DNA of 64,000 nucleotides, from positions 4,023,610 to 4,087,609 of the forward strand of contig NC_134283.1 of the NCBI RefSeq assembly GCF_949628215.1. Direction: 5' to 3'. The stretch is from Phalacrocorax aristotelis (taxonomy: Eukaryota; Chordata; Aves; Suliformes; Phalacrocoracidae). Positions 1 through 10,990 of this stretch are shown piece after piece; position 1 is the stretch's first letter, and the number at the start of each line of letters is the position of its first letter. The notes below the pieces were generated by a model. That model searched no databases and was not told where the DNA came from. It worked only from the letters and a program-made list of their open reading frames with translations. Made by a program: the position numbers and the translations under genes.

Positions 1-79
1 GCAGCCTCCTCCATAGCTCGGCGGGCACTCGGAGCAGGGGCGGCCGGTCTTGTATGGGGCTTCTCCGATCCAGTTGCCC
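1..79 (-). CDS. CRISPLD2: CRISPLD2 exon, end of CAP domain (cut by window edge)
   Basis: The minus strand shows the acceptor tgcttgcag at 80-88, then an exon reading [20 protein letters not shown] and SYGGGC up to position 1. The first base completes a lysine codon begun in the preceding exon, and GN finishes the CAP2 signature. The Cys-rich segment matches the CRISPLD hinge after the CAP domain. The exon continues past the window edge, so its donor is not visible. Confidence 0.9.
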
Positions 80-3000
80 CTGCAAGCACAGGGGCAATGC
101 ACACCCATCAGGCACCCAAACGCCCCCCCAAGCCCCTGAGGCTGCCTGGCACTAGGGAGTGGGGAAAATGGGTGTTTCTGCTGTTCTTATCCTTGGATAA
201 GGGACTGTAAATGGGGAAAAGATGGCCTGTCCCCACATTTTTCTGTCCCCGTGCTGCCTGTCGTCCTCCAGCAACAGCTCAGCGGGCTCAGGGGCTGCCT
301 GCTTGCTGCCTCCCCTTTGCCCGACGCTTGCCTTCATCTCTCTTGTTCATCAGAGCCACAAGTCTCCCACCATTTTCTGCAACACCCCCAGGCAGCTGCA
401 CGGGCCAGGTTGGAGCACAGCTCCTACCATTTAAAAGCTGCTCCATTTTCCATCCGGAACCATTTCCAGAAAGAAAAACACCAGAAATACGTGGACCCTC
501 ACACTAGATCATCTGGGAAACAGAGCAGCGCTTCGCACTTTCTCCTCACCCAACCTGGCATCCTCACGTCCCCAGTTTTGCCTCTGAGGATGTAGAAACT
601 TCACCCTGGCCCAGAGCAACTAAGCAAAGACTAAACAACCAGCCCAGGAAAGCCCCTTGTAAGAAAAATGTTCCTCCTCACTTCACCTCCAAGGTGACAT
701 TTTTAGGGGTTTACTTAGATAAACGGCACGCAGTATCGCTTTCCCATTAAACTCCAATAGAAATAACGTGATGTTATGTAAACAGAAGTAAATCAATGGA
801 GCACTGCACTTTCTTTAAGAAACTACCCAAAAACAAAACCCCTTTTTGGCACTCTGTTCTGCAGACTTTAGGGGCTGAGAAGGTCGAAGGAGCCGGACTT
901 CAGCCCATGGCTACGAACCCTTTGGTTATTGCTCTTTCAGCTGTCTCCACCTATAAGGCTAGATGAGGACAATGCACGCTGATGCCAGGGAGAAAAGATT
1001 AAGCAGAAACTGCAGAAATAGAGTGTTTTTCCATTCAGCAGCCCCAAATGGATGACGTGCAAATAGGCCAGACCGCTGCGGGAGCTCCGTGGGAGACGGT
1101 GCGATCCTATATGAGGAGCAGGTTATTAAATCCCACCAAACCAGAAGCATAACAACATCCTCAGTAGGTAAAACGGGGAGAGGGGCTTAGACAACCCACC
1201 CACAGGGCTCTGCCTGGATCGTGCTATGAGCTGCCGGCTCTGTATCCGCACATCTTATTTCTCTGCGTTATTCTGCCCTGTGATCTCCAGAAGGCAGATG
1301 CTCTCCAAGCCACTCCATTTGTATGTAGCGATTTCCCTATTTCATTTTTGCCGTTAAGATTTAAATCGCCAAGGACAGAATGGGACTGTTTCTCCTATTA
1401 AACGTTAAAGCAGAAAATATTAATTGTCATTGCCAGGGAGGACACTTCTCCTGGCTGTAGTAGTCAAGAAATGTGATTTTCATTTTGAAATTTAATCAAA
1501 CCATCAAGTTAACGCCATCAGTCAAGATTTAGCTATTTCACTTTTTTTTTTTTAAGCCACGGGGAGCTCGCTGGGTCTGGGATTTGTCTCTTCACAGCTC
1601 CTTGCTGTGGCCCCCAGCTCGCTCTGCTTCCACCAGCGACCGCTGCAGGGCTGGCTTTTCACAAAGCAGTGGTGTGTTTAAACCAGTAGATTTTACAGGG
1701 AGGGGGTGAAAATGTGTCATGATACGGCAGCCTACCTGGCCGCCGGAGCAGCGCTGAGCGGCGTTAACCACCACCCCGTCCCCTCCCACCCTTGAAGCAG
1801 GAGGGAGAGCGCAAGCCTCGCTTGGCAGCGCACGCCAGCTCCGTCCTGGCCATCTCCTGCTCCTCCTTCCCGTGGCAGGAACATCAAAGCTCCAGCCTGG
1901 CCCCGGCCCCTCATTCAGTTTTCCAGGCAACGCTCAGAAGTCTTGAACCAGCTCTGTGCTGCCGTCTAAAGAGAAAATTTAAAGCCACAACCACCAGTCT
2001 AGACTGCCTGAAATCTCTTCCCCAGACCCTGGGCTAGTTAAGCAACCTGCCAGTTTTAGGAAAGCTGGAGAGAGCCCAGCTCATCTGCCTTACTTTGGCG
2101 AGTAGTTGCACACCAGGTAGACGGCGTTCTCCCAGATTTCTCCCCAGACGTTCATCTGCTTGCAGACGTTCACGGCACAGCCAATCTTGTTCGTCGTGGC
2201 CCAGACTATCTGCAAGTGCAACGTAGTCGTGGAAAATAAGCAAAACTACCCCTCTGTGGGCACATGCTGCAGTGCCAGCTGGGACACGGGGGGATGCAGA
2301 GAGTATAGACGCAAAAGCCCTCCGTCTCCTTTACCTGCGTGTAATGCGTGCACATGGAGCCGGTGCATTTCTCAGGGCACCACGGGTTGCACTCATGAGG
2401 GTACGGGTACGTGTAATCCTTAACTTCATCGTACCAAGACTGGACATGGAAAGCTGGAGACCGGTACCTGAAGGAGCAAAGAGCGGTCGCAGCTGAAATC
2501 ACCAAGGTCTGGTAGAAGTTTTCAAGAAGTACCTGGAGCCTCCTGCCATATTGTAAGCTCACATTTTTTAAATACAAGGTTTGCTAATTTTATATAAAGG
2601 TTTCTGAAGTTTCATTCATTGAGAACGTGTTGCTTAAAGAACCCGGTAACGTGGTTTAATGAAGAGAAAAAAAACCTCACTGAAAACATTAAAGACAATT
2701 TTTTTCCCTAAGATTCACCATCCGGTCTGACTTTCTGTATTATTTATAGGTTTGACACACTCTTCAAGTGCCACTGACCTGAAATGTCCTCCTGACTTTT
2801 CCGCACAACTACAAAAAACTTCTAGTTTGGCGGAAAGTTGTATTTTGAAAGTAAACAGAAGTTAAGGTTTGCCAAACATCTTCAACCAAAAGCCATCGTG
2901 TACCTATTTTACCACCGGGCAATTTGCTAAATCTGGAAGTACGCTAGCCGTTAGTACTGCAAGGCCTTTGAAAGCGAGTGGGCTTTTTCACACTCACATC

Positions 3001-6000
3001 ACACCAAGGGCTGGTGCAGAACAGTTGGTGCAGTGCACACGTACCCCACCTTCTACTGCAGCAATCCCCCTCTGCACCGAGTCCCCTCGTGCGCTGCACG
3101 TACGGTGTGCAAGCTACGCACCAGGCGTTGCAGTCTGTGGCAGCGCCGACGCTGCTCGGGCGGTTTGGGGGAACACAAGTGGTGTCAAAACTACCCACGG
3201 GACTCACTTGCGTTTTGCACGCTACGCACGCAGCGAGCAAACAGAGCAATCTGCAAATTCTGTATCAGAGCCGAGCAGTGCTTCAAACCCACGACTTTTT
3301 ATTGCTTTCAACAGCTCACACGAAGCAAGCGGCCAGAAATACAAATGATATCATTACCAACTGGAGTTTGTTCTTTCAGCCAACTCTTCATTAAAAGTCA
3401 GTCATTAGAAGTATTTTAAAAACGTTAATCTCATGATGTCATTGAGTGAATACTTTCCGAATCCTATTTTACCGGAGAGGAAATTGAGGCAATCAAGTTA
3501 TGGCCCATTCCTGAAAAAACTGAGATAAATCTGATTTCTTTTTCCTCTCAGTGACTGCAAAGGGAGGGAGATCGGATCTACCTCCATCAGTAACCCATGG
3601 CCATCTCGAAGGCTTGTAGGAGAGCCAAGAACAGCCCGATCTTTCAACTTTGTTTCCAATGGATTAACCACTCTACTTTCCAATCATTATTTAACTCTGC
3701 CAACAAAAACTGGCCCGATTTTTGTATCGGGCCAATTTCACACCAGCAAATTTCCATTGCTTTCGACCAACTTCTACCTGATTTACAACAAGCATAACTG
3801 TATTTCCACTCATTAGGGCTCCTAAGCATGTACAAAGCAAGCTTAACCTATATCAGGCTTAATGACAGGGGCTTACCAGTAAACAAATTTCACCCTTAGA
3901 CGGAGAGGCAAATCCATTTGGAAGCCTAACTTCAGCTTTTCTAACAACTCTGGGTTAAAAACCTTCCCCAGGAAGTGAAAAATAATTAAAAAAAAAAAAT
4001 CCACAGATTGGTTTCAGTAAAGATAAATTAGGAGCTGGATAAATATTTATGGGAAATGCAGCAAGAAATAATGGAAAAGTTTACAGCAATGAATTCTGAA
4101 ATCGCAGCTGAGTCCAGACATTGCTCCTCAGAAACTTCAGCTTTCAGGTGGTTCTCAGCATGGTGCCAGAGCCCCCCAAAACAGCAGAGCAAGGGTTATG
4201 GCTTCTGTAGCTGTTCTCCTTAAGGAGTAAGGGTGGCCTCATGCTCACTACAGCTGCAGTACCCGGAGATACAGCTGATTGGAGTCACCCACATTAACGT
4301 CGGTTTGCTGGGAACAGTCAGCTGAAGATGTTATCGCTGTAACCGTTTCACTGCAGCAATACCAGTTAGTGATCCTCACCTTTTCTCCTGTCTTCCCAGT
4401 GCTCTACTAAGCATCAACACGGCAAATCTTTCCAACTGGCTCTAAAGGGGGATCCATCAATTGCTCTCTGCAATGAACCTGTAGCACCCCGACTCTTACC
4501 TGCCCCAGTGAACCGCCAAGTTCTGTCCAATTGACCTGATGAGGGCACTAGGCCCATGGTCCCAGATGCACTCCTGAGCCCAAGCATGGGCTGATCTTTC
4601 CAGCTCATCATCCCAGGTCTGCAGGGTGTGGGGAGAGAAAAGAACAGGTCAATCTGTCATCTCAGGCTTAGTAGATCAAGAGACTCAACCAACAGCAATT
4701 AGAGGAGAGGGACTAAATTACAGCTCACCCCTGGTGTCTGTCCTTGTGATGCCAGCACATTTTAATGACGTGCCCTGACCTAAAAGCAAGTTTCTCGGGA
4801 TGTCCCCCTGCCATGGAAATGCAGGGCATTAGAGGGTCTATTATTTTTCCTGCTTGGTGTCATGCTGCTTAGGAGATACTTTGTAGAAAACAGATGCGGT
4901 AAGACCTGAAGAACCCATCTAGACTATCCACCCTAAAACACAAAACTTTCTTTGCAGGTGTTTTTCTAATCTGTTTTACAAAAAAAACCCAAAAAATCAA
5001 GGACAGAGATCGCAGTGCTTCCTTGTGACAACTATTTCTGAGATCTGCAAAACTTCTAACACCCGGTCAGTGCTCTGACGTAGCTGCAGCATGATTTTCC
5101 ATCCATGCCCTTACTACCAGGACATTTCCTGGCTTTCCCGTCAAGGGGCACTCCAACAGTGGATGTGCTCCTGCCCTTCACTACCGACACAGGTGGAGAC
5201 TTTTGGCCCAACAGCCTGAGCAAGGCGTGCGGGTCTGAGCCTCCCAGTCCCATCTCCCCTTCTCCTTCCAGACTAACGGCTGAGCCCGCAGATGGATCCA
5301 GCCAAATTTAACAGAGGTGGCAAAGTCGCAGAGCTGTTGAGCTAATATCACTCTCACTGACACAGGCATCAGGTTAGAAGTGACAAACCCCATCAATGTT
5401 CCTGCTGAGGGAAGGACATTGGTGTGAGACCAGTCCTCATTGAATATCACCCAGCTGTAAGCCAAACGAGAGCTCAAACATGTTACAAAGGTAAATAGGA
5501 AAGCAGGCTTCATTGGCTCCGCTGCCCAGGAGGTGTATTTGTTTTAAAGGCCAGAATTGCTGGACCCAGTAGACAGTGCCCTGAATTCATTGTGTAATTA
5601 CTGACAGCTGGTCTATTCAGAACAGTCCTTAGAGGATAATTCATTGGGATTAAAATATTACCGCACATTCCTACAAATAAAACCAAAGAGAAGAGAGGTT
5701 TTGTAATGCGTCTCCAGCCCATTCACGTGCCAGCTCAAGATTATGTCCTCTTTGGACATTTACCATCACAACCAGCTGGTCTTTCCAAGTCCTGTCTTCT
5801 CCAGAAGAAAAGCAACTTCTGATCTCAAACATATCAAAGGACCTGTCAGAGCCTGTTTGGAGGACTGGAGGGCATTTAGGCTCTCAGACCCATTTAAAAA
5901 AACATCAAGTGCTCATTTCGAGTAAGTAGCTGAGCACAGTCTCGGGCAGTTATAACTGGGATGGGGAGGGACCGCATGTCCCTGGCTAAGACGACAGGAA

Positions 6001-9000
6001 AATGCAGTGTCTCCTGGAACTTGGTGTGTCTACACTATCTTCGTAAGGCAAACATGAGCTCATCTAACTGAGCTAACAGCCCAGACCTCCGAGAACAGCT
6101 TATCATTAAGCATGCTCAGCAACCCGAATTCCAACAACATCCCAGAGCTGCTCTGACCTCATCAGCTTGGCTTTGAACTGACCGGTGGCCGAGAAAATTC
6201 ATGTCAGCCTGCAAAACCCCGTGCAGACACAACTCTGACAGAGGGAATGAAACCATTTTCCGTCTCAGCCCTCCAGCTCCTTGAAGGTATATGGGATCTG
6301 ACCCACCACACACGTTTCCAAACCTCTGTTCAGGCAGAATATTGCAATTGTGCCTAGACACACAACTTCTTGTGGTCTCCCACTTTCTGCACCAGGCAAT
6401 GACCAGCCACAATTCACCTTCCCATCCAACACATAAGCCACAGAAGCTCTCCCAAGACGTTATGCGCTGCTAGTACTTCAGGCTTTCTAGCAGAGCACGA
6501 TTCCCTGCAGCCTCAAAGGCAGAGGCATTCCAAATCTCTTAATTTAATGCAGAGATGTTATAAGCAATAGGCCATTAAATGGAAATTGATGTGAACATAT
6601 GCATTGCATCTTCCTTTGATGCCTACGGACAAAATAAATGAACTTGGACAAAAGATATTCAACAGGCAATTGGGAATGAGCTATGTCTTTACATGGCTTT
6701 GTGCTTGATGAGTAGACAAGCTCATTTCTGCGGGCATCAGATTACAAAGCCATCCCATTTAAATTAGAGCAGTTATTTGCCTCTTGCTTCTCAGACGTGA
6801 ATGCGGTCAGGAGGCTAGAATTATTTCAGACCAATAAACATATCCAAAAAATGAGATTTCAGACTTTCCCAGCTGTGCTTGCAACAAGTCTTTATGCCAA
6901 TATTCAAAGCAGTATCTAGGAAGACTGCTGAAGCCAGAGGGGCAGTGTACGTCTATGCTCAGTTTCCCTCTCAAGCAGAGACTGAGAAGCCTTCGGTTAT
7001 GTGCGATTCCAAGTGATTTAGCACACGGACTTTCTTTTTTACTCCTGCAAATTTGTAATGGCCTTTCAAAGCACAGTATTCACCGTACATGTTAGATACA
7101 TGCACGGCATACACACACTGTACTACACTTTGTAGGTTCAGATTTAATAAGAACTTACTCCACAAAGAGTCCATTTACTCAGCCTAACTGGTTTGTAAAC
7201 CTAGCCCTGGACACATGAGTTGCAGTGATCCGGTTACTCACTCTTCTTTCTCCCCAGCTTAGACCTTCTGCAATACTGACAATTTACTTTTAAAAAAGTG
7301 GTGTGACAGTCCAGGACTGACAGGTCCTGGCAGAAGCTTGGACATGCTTTGCTAACCCACACAGAAATACTATCCTGTCTGGACAAGGAAAGTCACCACC
7401 CTACAGTTTAGAGGAAGGATGGATACCCTATACAGGAAAGCAAACTATTTTCCTTCCAGCAATCTGTACTGAGAACAATTTCGTTTTATCCAGCTGTCTT
7501 TCAGGTCTCCGCAAGAGGAAAGATTTCTGCCTTTCATGACTGCTGAAAACCATCTGACTAAGCCATCTTAAAAGGTCAAGATGTCTTAGGAACTATTACG
7601 TCCTTTTTACTCTGAGTTCATTAACGAGGCGTGTATTTTGGTCCTGGCACCCATCCACTGCTGTGACCGCTGTTATAGAGTCCCAAACACACAGTGGAAG
7701 TGTCAATCGTAAAGCTGTTATAGGCGTCAAGGTAATGCTGTGTTTGACCAACTTAGGAAGACGTACACTGCTCACTCATTTTCCATTAACACTGAATACT
7801 TGTGCTAGCTTTCAATTAATTATACAAACCCAGCAGCAGAACTGTTTCTTCCTTCTTTTCTTCAGTCCACGTCACCTTTATCCCACATACATATATATAT
7901 AATTCTTTTGATCTCCAGATAAGTCATGGGACTCACTGTGTTGTTGCTTTCTTATTAACAGCCTCCACTGGCTAAAGTTCATCCTGTGGTAGATAAATGT
8001 GTCCCTTTCCTGGAATACATTAGCTCCCCTTGCCGCTTTTAGATAAGTCAGATACGGAGCTAGGAGAAAGGACTTTCACAAGGCAGTGTTTGGAGGTTGA
8101 TGGGCAAGAACAAGTTCTACCTACTTATCCACAAATTAGCACCACACGTCACCTGTGATGCACCACACAGGCATCAAAGGAAGAGAGGAAAGTTTATCTA
8201 CGGTACTGAAGACAGACCATCCTCTTAAACGAGTCCAAATGAGAAATGTCCTATGCAGAACAAAGGATTAAAGTGAAATTCACGTTCAGAATATAGCCAG
8301 CATTTCCAAGTAATGTTGGGTAAACACGAATACATGAAAGGCTGATTATAGCCTGTCCAAGTAGCACCATCTCATACTCAGCTTCTTTCTTCACAGCATA
8401 TAAGGCCCTTTCATTTACCCTCAATCGCCCATAAAAACCACTAGAAAAGCACACTGAGCAAAGGCAAACATAAAAGCGTAACCACGCTGCAAGCGTAAAC
8501 AGCGGTCGGCCCGTGGACAGTCCGCAACAGCCGCCCTCTCAGATCCTCAGAGCCAACCAAAACACATTTGGCTTCCTCATGCTTTGTGTTTACTTTCTGG
8601 AAATTAACCAAGTCACCTCTTCTCCGGCAGTACCTTGCCGGCAGCCTGCAGGATAGCGTGAGAGCCCGCTGGGAGAGATACAAAGCACCGGTTCTTAGGA
8701 AGGCGTGCGATTTCTGACAAAAGCGGGACGAAAGACCAGCGGTGTGAATGCTAACAAGGACCAGCTGACGGACAGGTGACCTTCCCTACTGTCCTCTGCT
8801 CTCCTTTCTCTTTTTCTCTTCCCTGCAGTCACAAAAGGCAGGGTTTTCCATTTGCAGCGCTCATTTCAGCACAGCTGGCAAACAATTTTGTATTACATTT
8901 AGTGTGCTATTTCTTTTACCCTTTTAAACACGGTCTTAACAAATCATTAATCATTTAATCTGTCATCAGGAGCACATAGTTGAAGTCAGGCTAGTTTCGG

Positions 9001-10266
9001 ACATAACGATATTTGCACAGTGGGAAAAGGCACACGCGCACACAAAAATTATTTGCCTACATCATTTTCTGGCCCCACAATATTTTGATGGCCTGTCAAA
9101 AATAGCTCAAAGTAGGGTCTCTGGCATCAGGTGAAAAAAACCTATTCATCTGAATTGTTGATGGCAAAGCCCTGTTTCATACTCATACTTTTAACTTCTC
9201 CCTCTGAAGTGGGAGAATACATTGACCAAACTTTTACTTTGGTTTCTTGAACTAGGAAAAGCCAATTGCACTGGCCCATCCACCCGTGAACTCCCAAAGT
9301 CTTTCCAGCCATTGAAACTCTTTGCAGATGGAGCCATGTTTCTCAAGCCCTGTTTCTCCAAGGCACTGAGCAGATTCCCAGCAGGTTTGTTTACGGATGC
9401 TTGGCTCACACCGATAATCTCTGGTGATCAGCGCATGGCAGAAGGGCAGATGCTACCTCCAGCTTTGGGCAGTAGCTGATGGCAATCCAAAGACCATCCG
9501 AGGTTCCTCTGAGCAGACCGTGGTGTCCCGAAACACCAGTCAAAATGGTCTGAAAGCTTCCACAGCAAGAACGTGGGTTTAAACACTAGGGAAAATGTGA
9601 TGTTTTTATGACATTAAGGTAATGGAAGAACCTGCTGAGGCAGGCTGTGGAATTGCCATCACTGGAGATGCGTCCAGGGCTGGGCCAGATGCTACTTTAT
9701 GAATAATGGAACCAGTCCTGAAACTATGCAGCGGATGGACTCGATGACCCATTAGTGGCCCTTTCCAACCAAAACAGTCCAATGATCTAAACCATCATTC
9801 TCTCCAGCATGAAACTGCTCCAGGAAACCTCTTGAGAAAATCTTACTTCAGAGGAAATTTGCTACACCTCTTGCACCATAAGGAAAATTACAATAAAATA
9901 AAATAATAAAGTAATACTACAGTTAGGTATCAGGATCTAGACTCACCATGTATTCCATATTAGAGGCCACTGGGTACACCTGACCTCTCAGTTTATTGTG
10001 CAGCATCAGTATCTCCTGTCTGTCTGAGAATAAAATAGCTCTCTTGGATCTGGAGTGAGTTTCCCCATCCTGATATTTACTCAAAATGCTCTCCAGGTGA
10101 CTTGAGTTGGGCAAGATAAAGCATTCGGCTGCCTTTGTCAGGAGCAGTACACATCCAAGAGGGAGGATCCAAGGCAGGACAGGATTCATGCCTCCTCCTC
10201 TCCAGCCAGCAGAAGCGGAGACGAAGATGACTGTAGGTTTTCTTGCAGAGACTCCTGTGGCTCAGC
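1..10266 (-). CDS. CRISPLD2: CRISPLD2, 5' half of the gene (partial; continues beyond position 1)
   Basis: Cysteine-rich secretory protein LCCL domain-containing 2 is a secreted glycoprotein of the CAP superfamily. Four complete coding exons and one partial exon join in phase (9947-10189, 4500-4618, 2335-2467, 2094-2209, 1-79). Together they encode about 230 N-terminal residues: signal peptide, N-glycosylation site (NSS), dibasic RSKR cleavage site, then the CAP domain with both signatures (THYTQIVWAT and [11 protein letters not shown]). The remaining residues, including two LCCL domains in the human protein of 497 residues, lie off the left edge. The paralogue CRISPLD1 is less likely: the [21 protein letters not shown] segment and RSKR at the pro-site fit CRISPLD2 better. 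Position immediately downstream of USP10 on the same strand matches human synteny. The 10266 boundary of the ATG exon is a predicted 3' splice site, and a non-coding first exon is expected further right. Confidence 0.93.
80..2093 (-). other. CRISPLD2: CRISPLD2 intron (CAP2 split site)
   Basis: Begins with gtaagg on the minus strand and ends with a cag acceptor. I see no second gene here. Open frames between about 210 and 600 and between 1590 and 2040 overlap in several frames and lack exon signals, so they reflect locally GC-rich sequence. A T-run lies near 1542-1554. Confidence 0.8.
2094..2209 (-). CDS. CRISPLD2: CRISPLD2 exon, CAP domain with CAP1/CAP2 signatures
   Basis: The 116-nt exon starts after acceptor acttgcag and ends at donor gtaagg. 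It reads [16 protein letters not shown], then a short variable stretch ([14 protein letters not shown]), then YLVCNYSP and two bases of a Lys codon. [11 protein letters not shown] completes the CAP1 signature begun in the previous exon, and YLVCNYSP starts CAP2. The human protein has TCRKMT where this bird has VCKQMN, an ordinary divergence. The reading frame has no stops and agrees with both neighbouring exon phases. Confidence 0.93.
2335..2467 (-). CDS. CRISPLD2: CRISPLD2 exon, CAP domain core
   Basis: The 133-nt exon is flanked by acceptor tgctccttcag and donor gtaaag. It encodes [34 protein letters not shown] and [10 protein letters not shown]. The Glu of SWYDEV and the His of THYTQ correspond to conserved cavity residues of CAP domains. 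The first base completes an Arg codon from the exon at 4500-4618. The intron separating it from the next exon is only 125 nt (2210-2334), the shortest in the window. Confidence 0.95.
2468..4499 (-). other. CRISPLD2: CRISPLD2 intron with GC-rich open segment and SINE remnant
   Basis: Starts with gtaaga on the minus strand (reverse complement at 4499) and ends before the exon at 2467. It contains a stop-poor, CpG-containing stretch around 2870-3420 and a MIR-like fragment at about 3440-3510, both described separately. I found no further exon. Confidence 0.75.
3440..3510 (-). repeat. MIR-like (CORE-SINE) remnant
   Basis: The stretch tattttaccggagaggaaat followed by tgaggca and aagtta resembles the tRNA-SINE MIR consensus segment recalled as attttacagatgaggaaact, gaggca, aagtaa. 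An upstream attgagtgaatact piece resembles the MIR 3' end. It is short, diverged and carries apparent deletions. Ancient MIR or related SINE fragments are known at low density in bird genomes. A chance match cannot be excluded. Confidence 0.45.
4500..4618 (-). CDS. CRISPLD2: CRISPLD2 exon, N-terminal part of CAP domain
   Basis: The 119-nt exon lies between acceptor ccctgcag and donor gtaaga. The correct frame reads [20 protein letters not shown], then [19 protein letters not shown] and two bases of Arg. It corresponds to human residues beginning TWDDELEKSAAAW. As in the human protein, the segment is IGQNL rather than the GENL of classical CRISPs. Differences from human include AVHWGR for GAHWGR and SALIRS for TSLLVS. 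The longest open frame here is a different, non-coding one. Confidence 0.9.
4619..9946 (-). other. CRISPLD2: CRISPLD2 intron following the signal-peptide exon
   Basis: A 5.3-kb intron with donor gtgagt directly after Met81 and acceptor ctgcag before Thr82. The sequence is mixed and largely unremarkable. The one recognisable element is the CR1 fragment at about 9622-9788. An alternating AT run lies near 7887-7901. No additional exon or RNA gene was recognised. Confidence 0.75.
9622..9788 (+). mobile_element. CR1 LINE 3'-end fragment, old
   Basis: The forward strand reads gaggcaggctgtggaattgc, catcactggagatg, then ggatggactcgatgaccc and ggccctttccaacc near the end. These match the usual CR1 3' tail (ctgtgg, ccatccctggagat, ggatgatct, ggtcccttccaaccc). 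The terminal octamer repeats of the attctatg type are eroded. Orientation is opposite to CRISPLD2. It has no coding capacity. Confidence 0.75.
9947..10189 (-). CDS. CRISPLD2: CRISPLD2 first coding exon: signal peptide, pro-region, start of CAP domain
   Basis: ATG at 10189-10187 has G at -3 and opens an 81-codon exon ending at donor gtgagt. Residues 1 to about 22 form a hydrophobic signal peptide ([17 protein letters not shown] then TKAAEC). [16 protein letters not shown] follows, with a potential N-glycosylation site at Asn28. A dibasic RSKR at 47-50 corresponds to the RVRR site of human CRISPLD2 and is a likely furin-type cleavage site. [15 protein letters not shown] and ASNMEYM begin the CAP domain. 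This start was chosen because it places the signal peptide correctly. Confidence 0.95.
10190..10266 (-). other. CRISPLD2: CRISPLD2 5' UTR part of the ATG exon (predicted)
   Basis: The minus strand has a polypyrimidine tract tctgcttctcc followed by aatccag at 10267-10273, a plausible 3' splice site 77 nt upstream of the ATG. Human CRISPLD2 starts with a non-coding exon, so such an acceptor is expected. Other AG dinucleotides lie nearer the ATG, so the boundary is only a prediction. Confidence 0.4.
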
Positions 10267-10689
10267 CTGGATTTTGGGGAGAAGCAGACAGTCAGAGCAG
10301 TGCCAGAGAAGCTCTCAGTACATATGGCCCATGCTGAGGAAGCCACACAACCCAGATTTTTTACTTGAAAAAGGGTGATGCCGACACTCTAAGCAATTAT
10401 CATTCACCGCAGTGACAGGAAGACCCCAACGCCACCACCGTAAGTTGTACTGGGAGCGAGCATTAGCCAGGCAGCACTCGGGCATGGCGGTGAATGCCTT
10501 CTCCACCAAAGATGCCAGGGGTGCAGGTGTCGCCTAGCAGCGCCCAGCAGCTCTGAATAATCCCAGCTCCATCCCTTCACAGGCGGGAAAGGGAGACATT
10601 TGAAGCTCTTCGCCCAAAGACCAGCCATTACAGTAGAGAAGGGATATGAATAAAAGGGAAAGTAGAATTCCCAGCGAGCCAGATTGCAG
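10267..10689. other. Upstream of CRISPLD2 ATG exon, no feature recognised
   Basis: Probably CRISPLD2 intron 1. Open frames on both strands overlap each other and lack splice signals. I see no repeat or conserved protein similarity. Confidence 0.6.
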
Positions 10690-10990
10690 AGGTCAGACAT
10701 CAGCAAGAGCTATTTCGGAGGCCCCGCTCTGCCAATAGACTCCAGCAGAGCAGCTGCCAGACCCCGTGAAAGCGGCTGTTTATGTGAAATGTCACCGTAA
10801 CGTCGAACAACCAAAATCCCTGCTGGCGAATGACGCACCGAGGTGTTCTCACTGACGCATCGCTTTACGGCGGGCGGGAGGGTGGCCAGCGATATGAATT
10901 ATGGCAGACTGGGAGAGGAGCCAGAGCTCTCGCCCTCCCCCCGCCAGAAGATTAGGTGTTCCCACGCATGCTCGGTCGCCATCAGCACCA
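10690..10990. promoter_or_regulatory. CpG-containing segment with two TGACGCA motifs, candidate regulatory region
   Basis: Several CpGs are clustered here in sequence that otherwise has few. Two identical TGACGCA motifs (CRE/AP-1-like) lie at 10831-10837 and 10853-10859, 22 bases apart. A gccaat box lies near 10730, and a ggcgggcggg Sp1-like tract near 10869. The segment is 0.5-0.8 kb upstream of the CRISPLD2 ATG exon. It could be an alternative promoter or an intronic enhancer. This is inference from motifs only. Confidence 0.25.

Noticed and set aside
4414-4611. 65-codon minus open frame over the CRISPLD2 CAP exon
   Set aside because: It is read in the wrong frame; the true exon frame (4500-4618) runs through it and was confirmed by phase with both neighbours.
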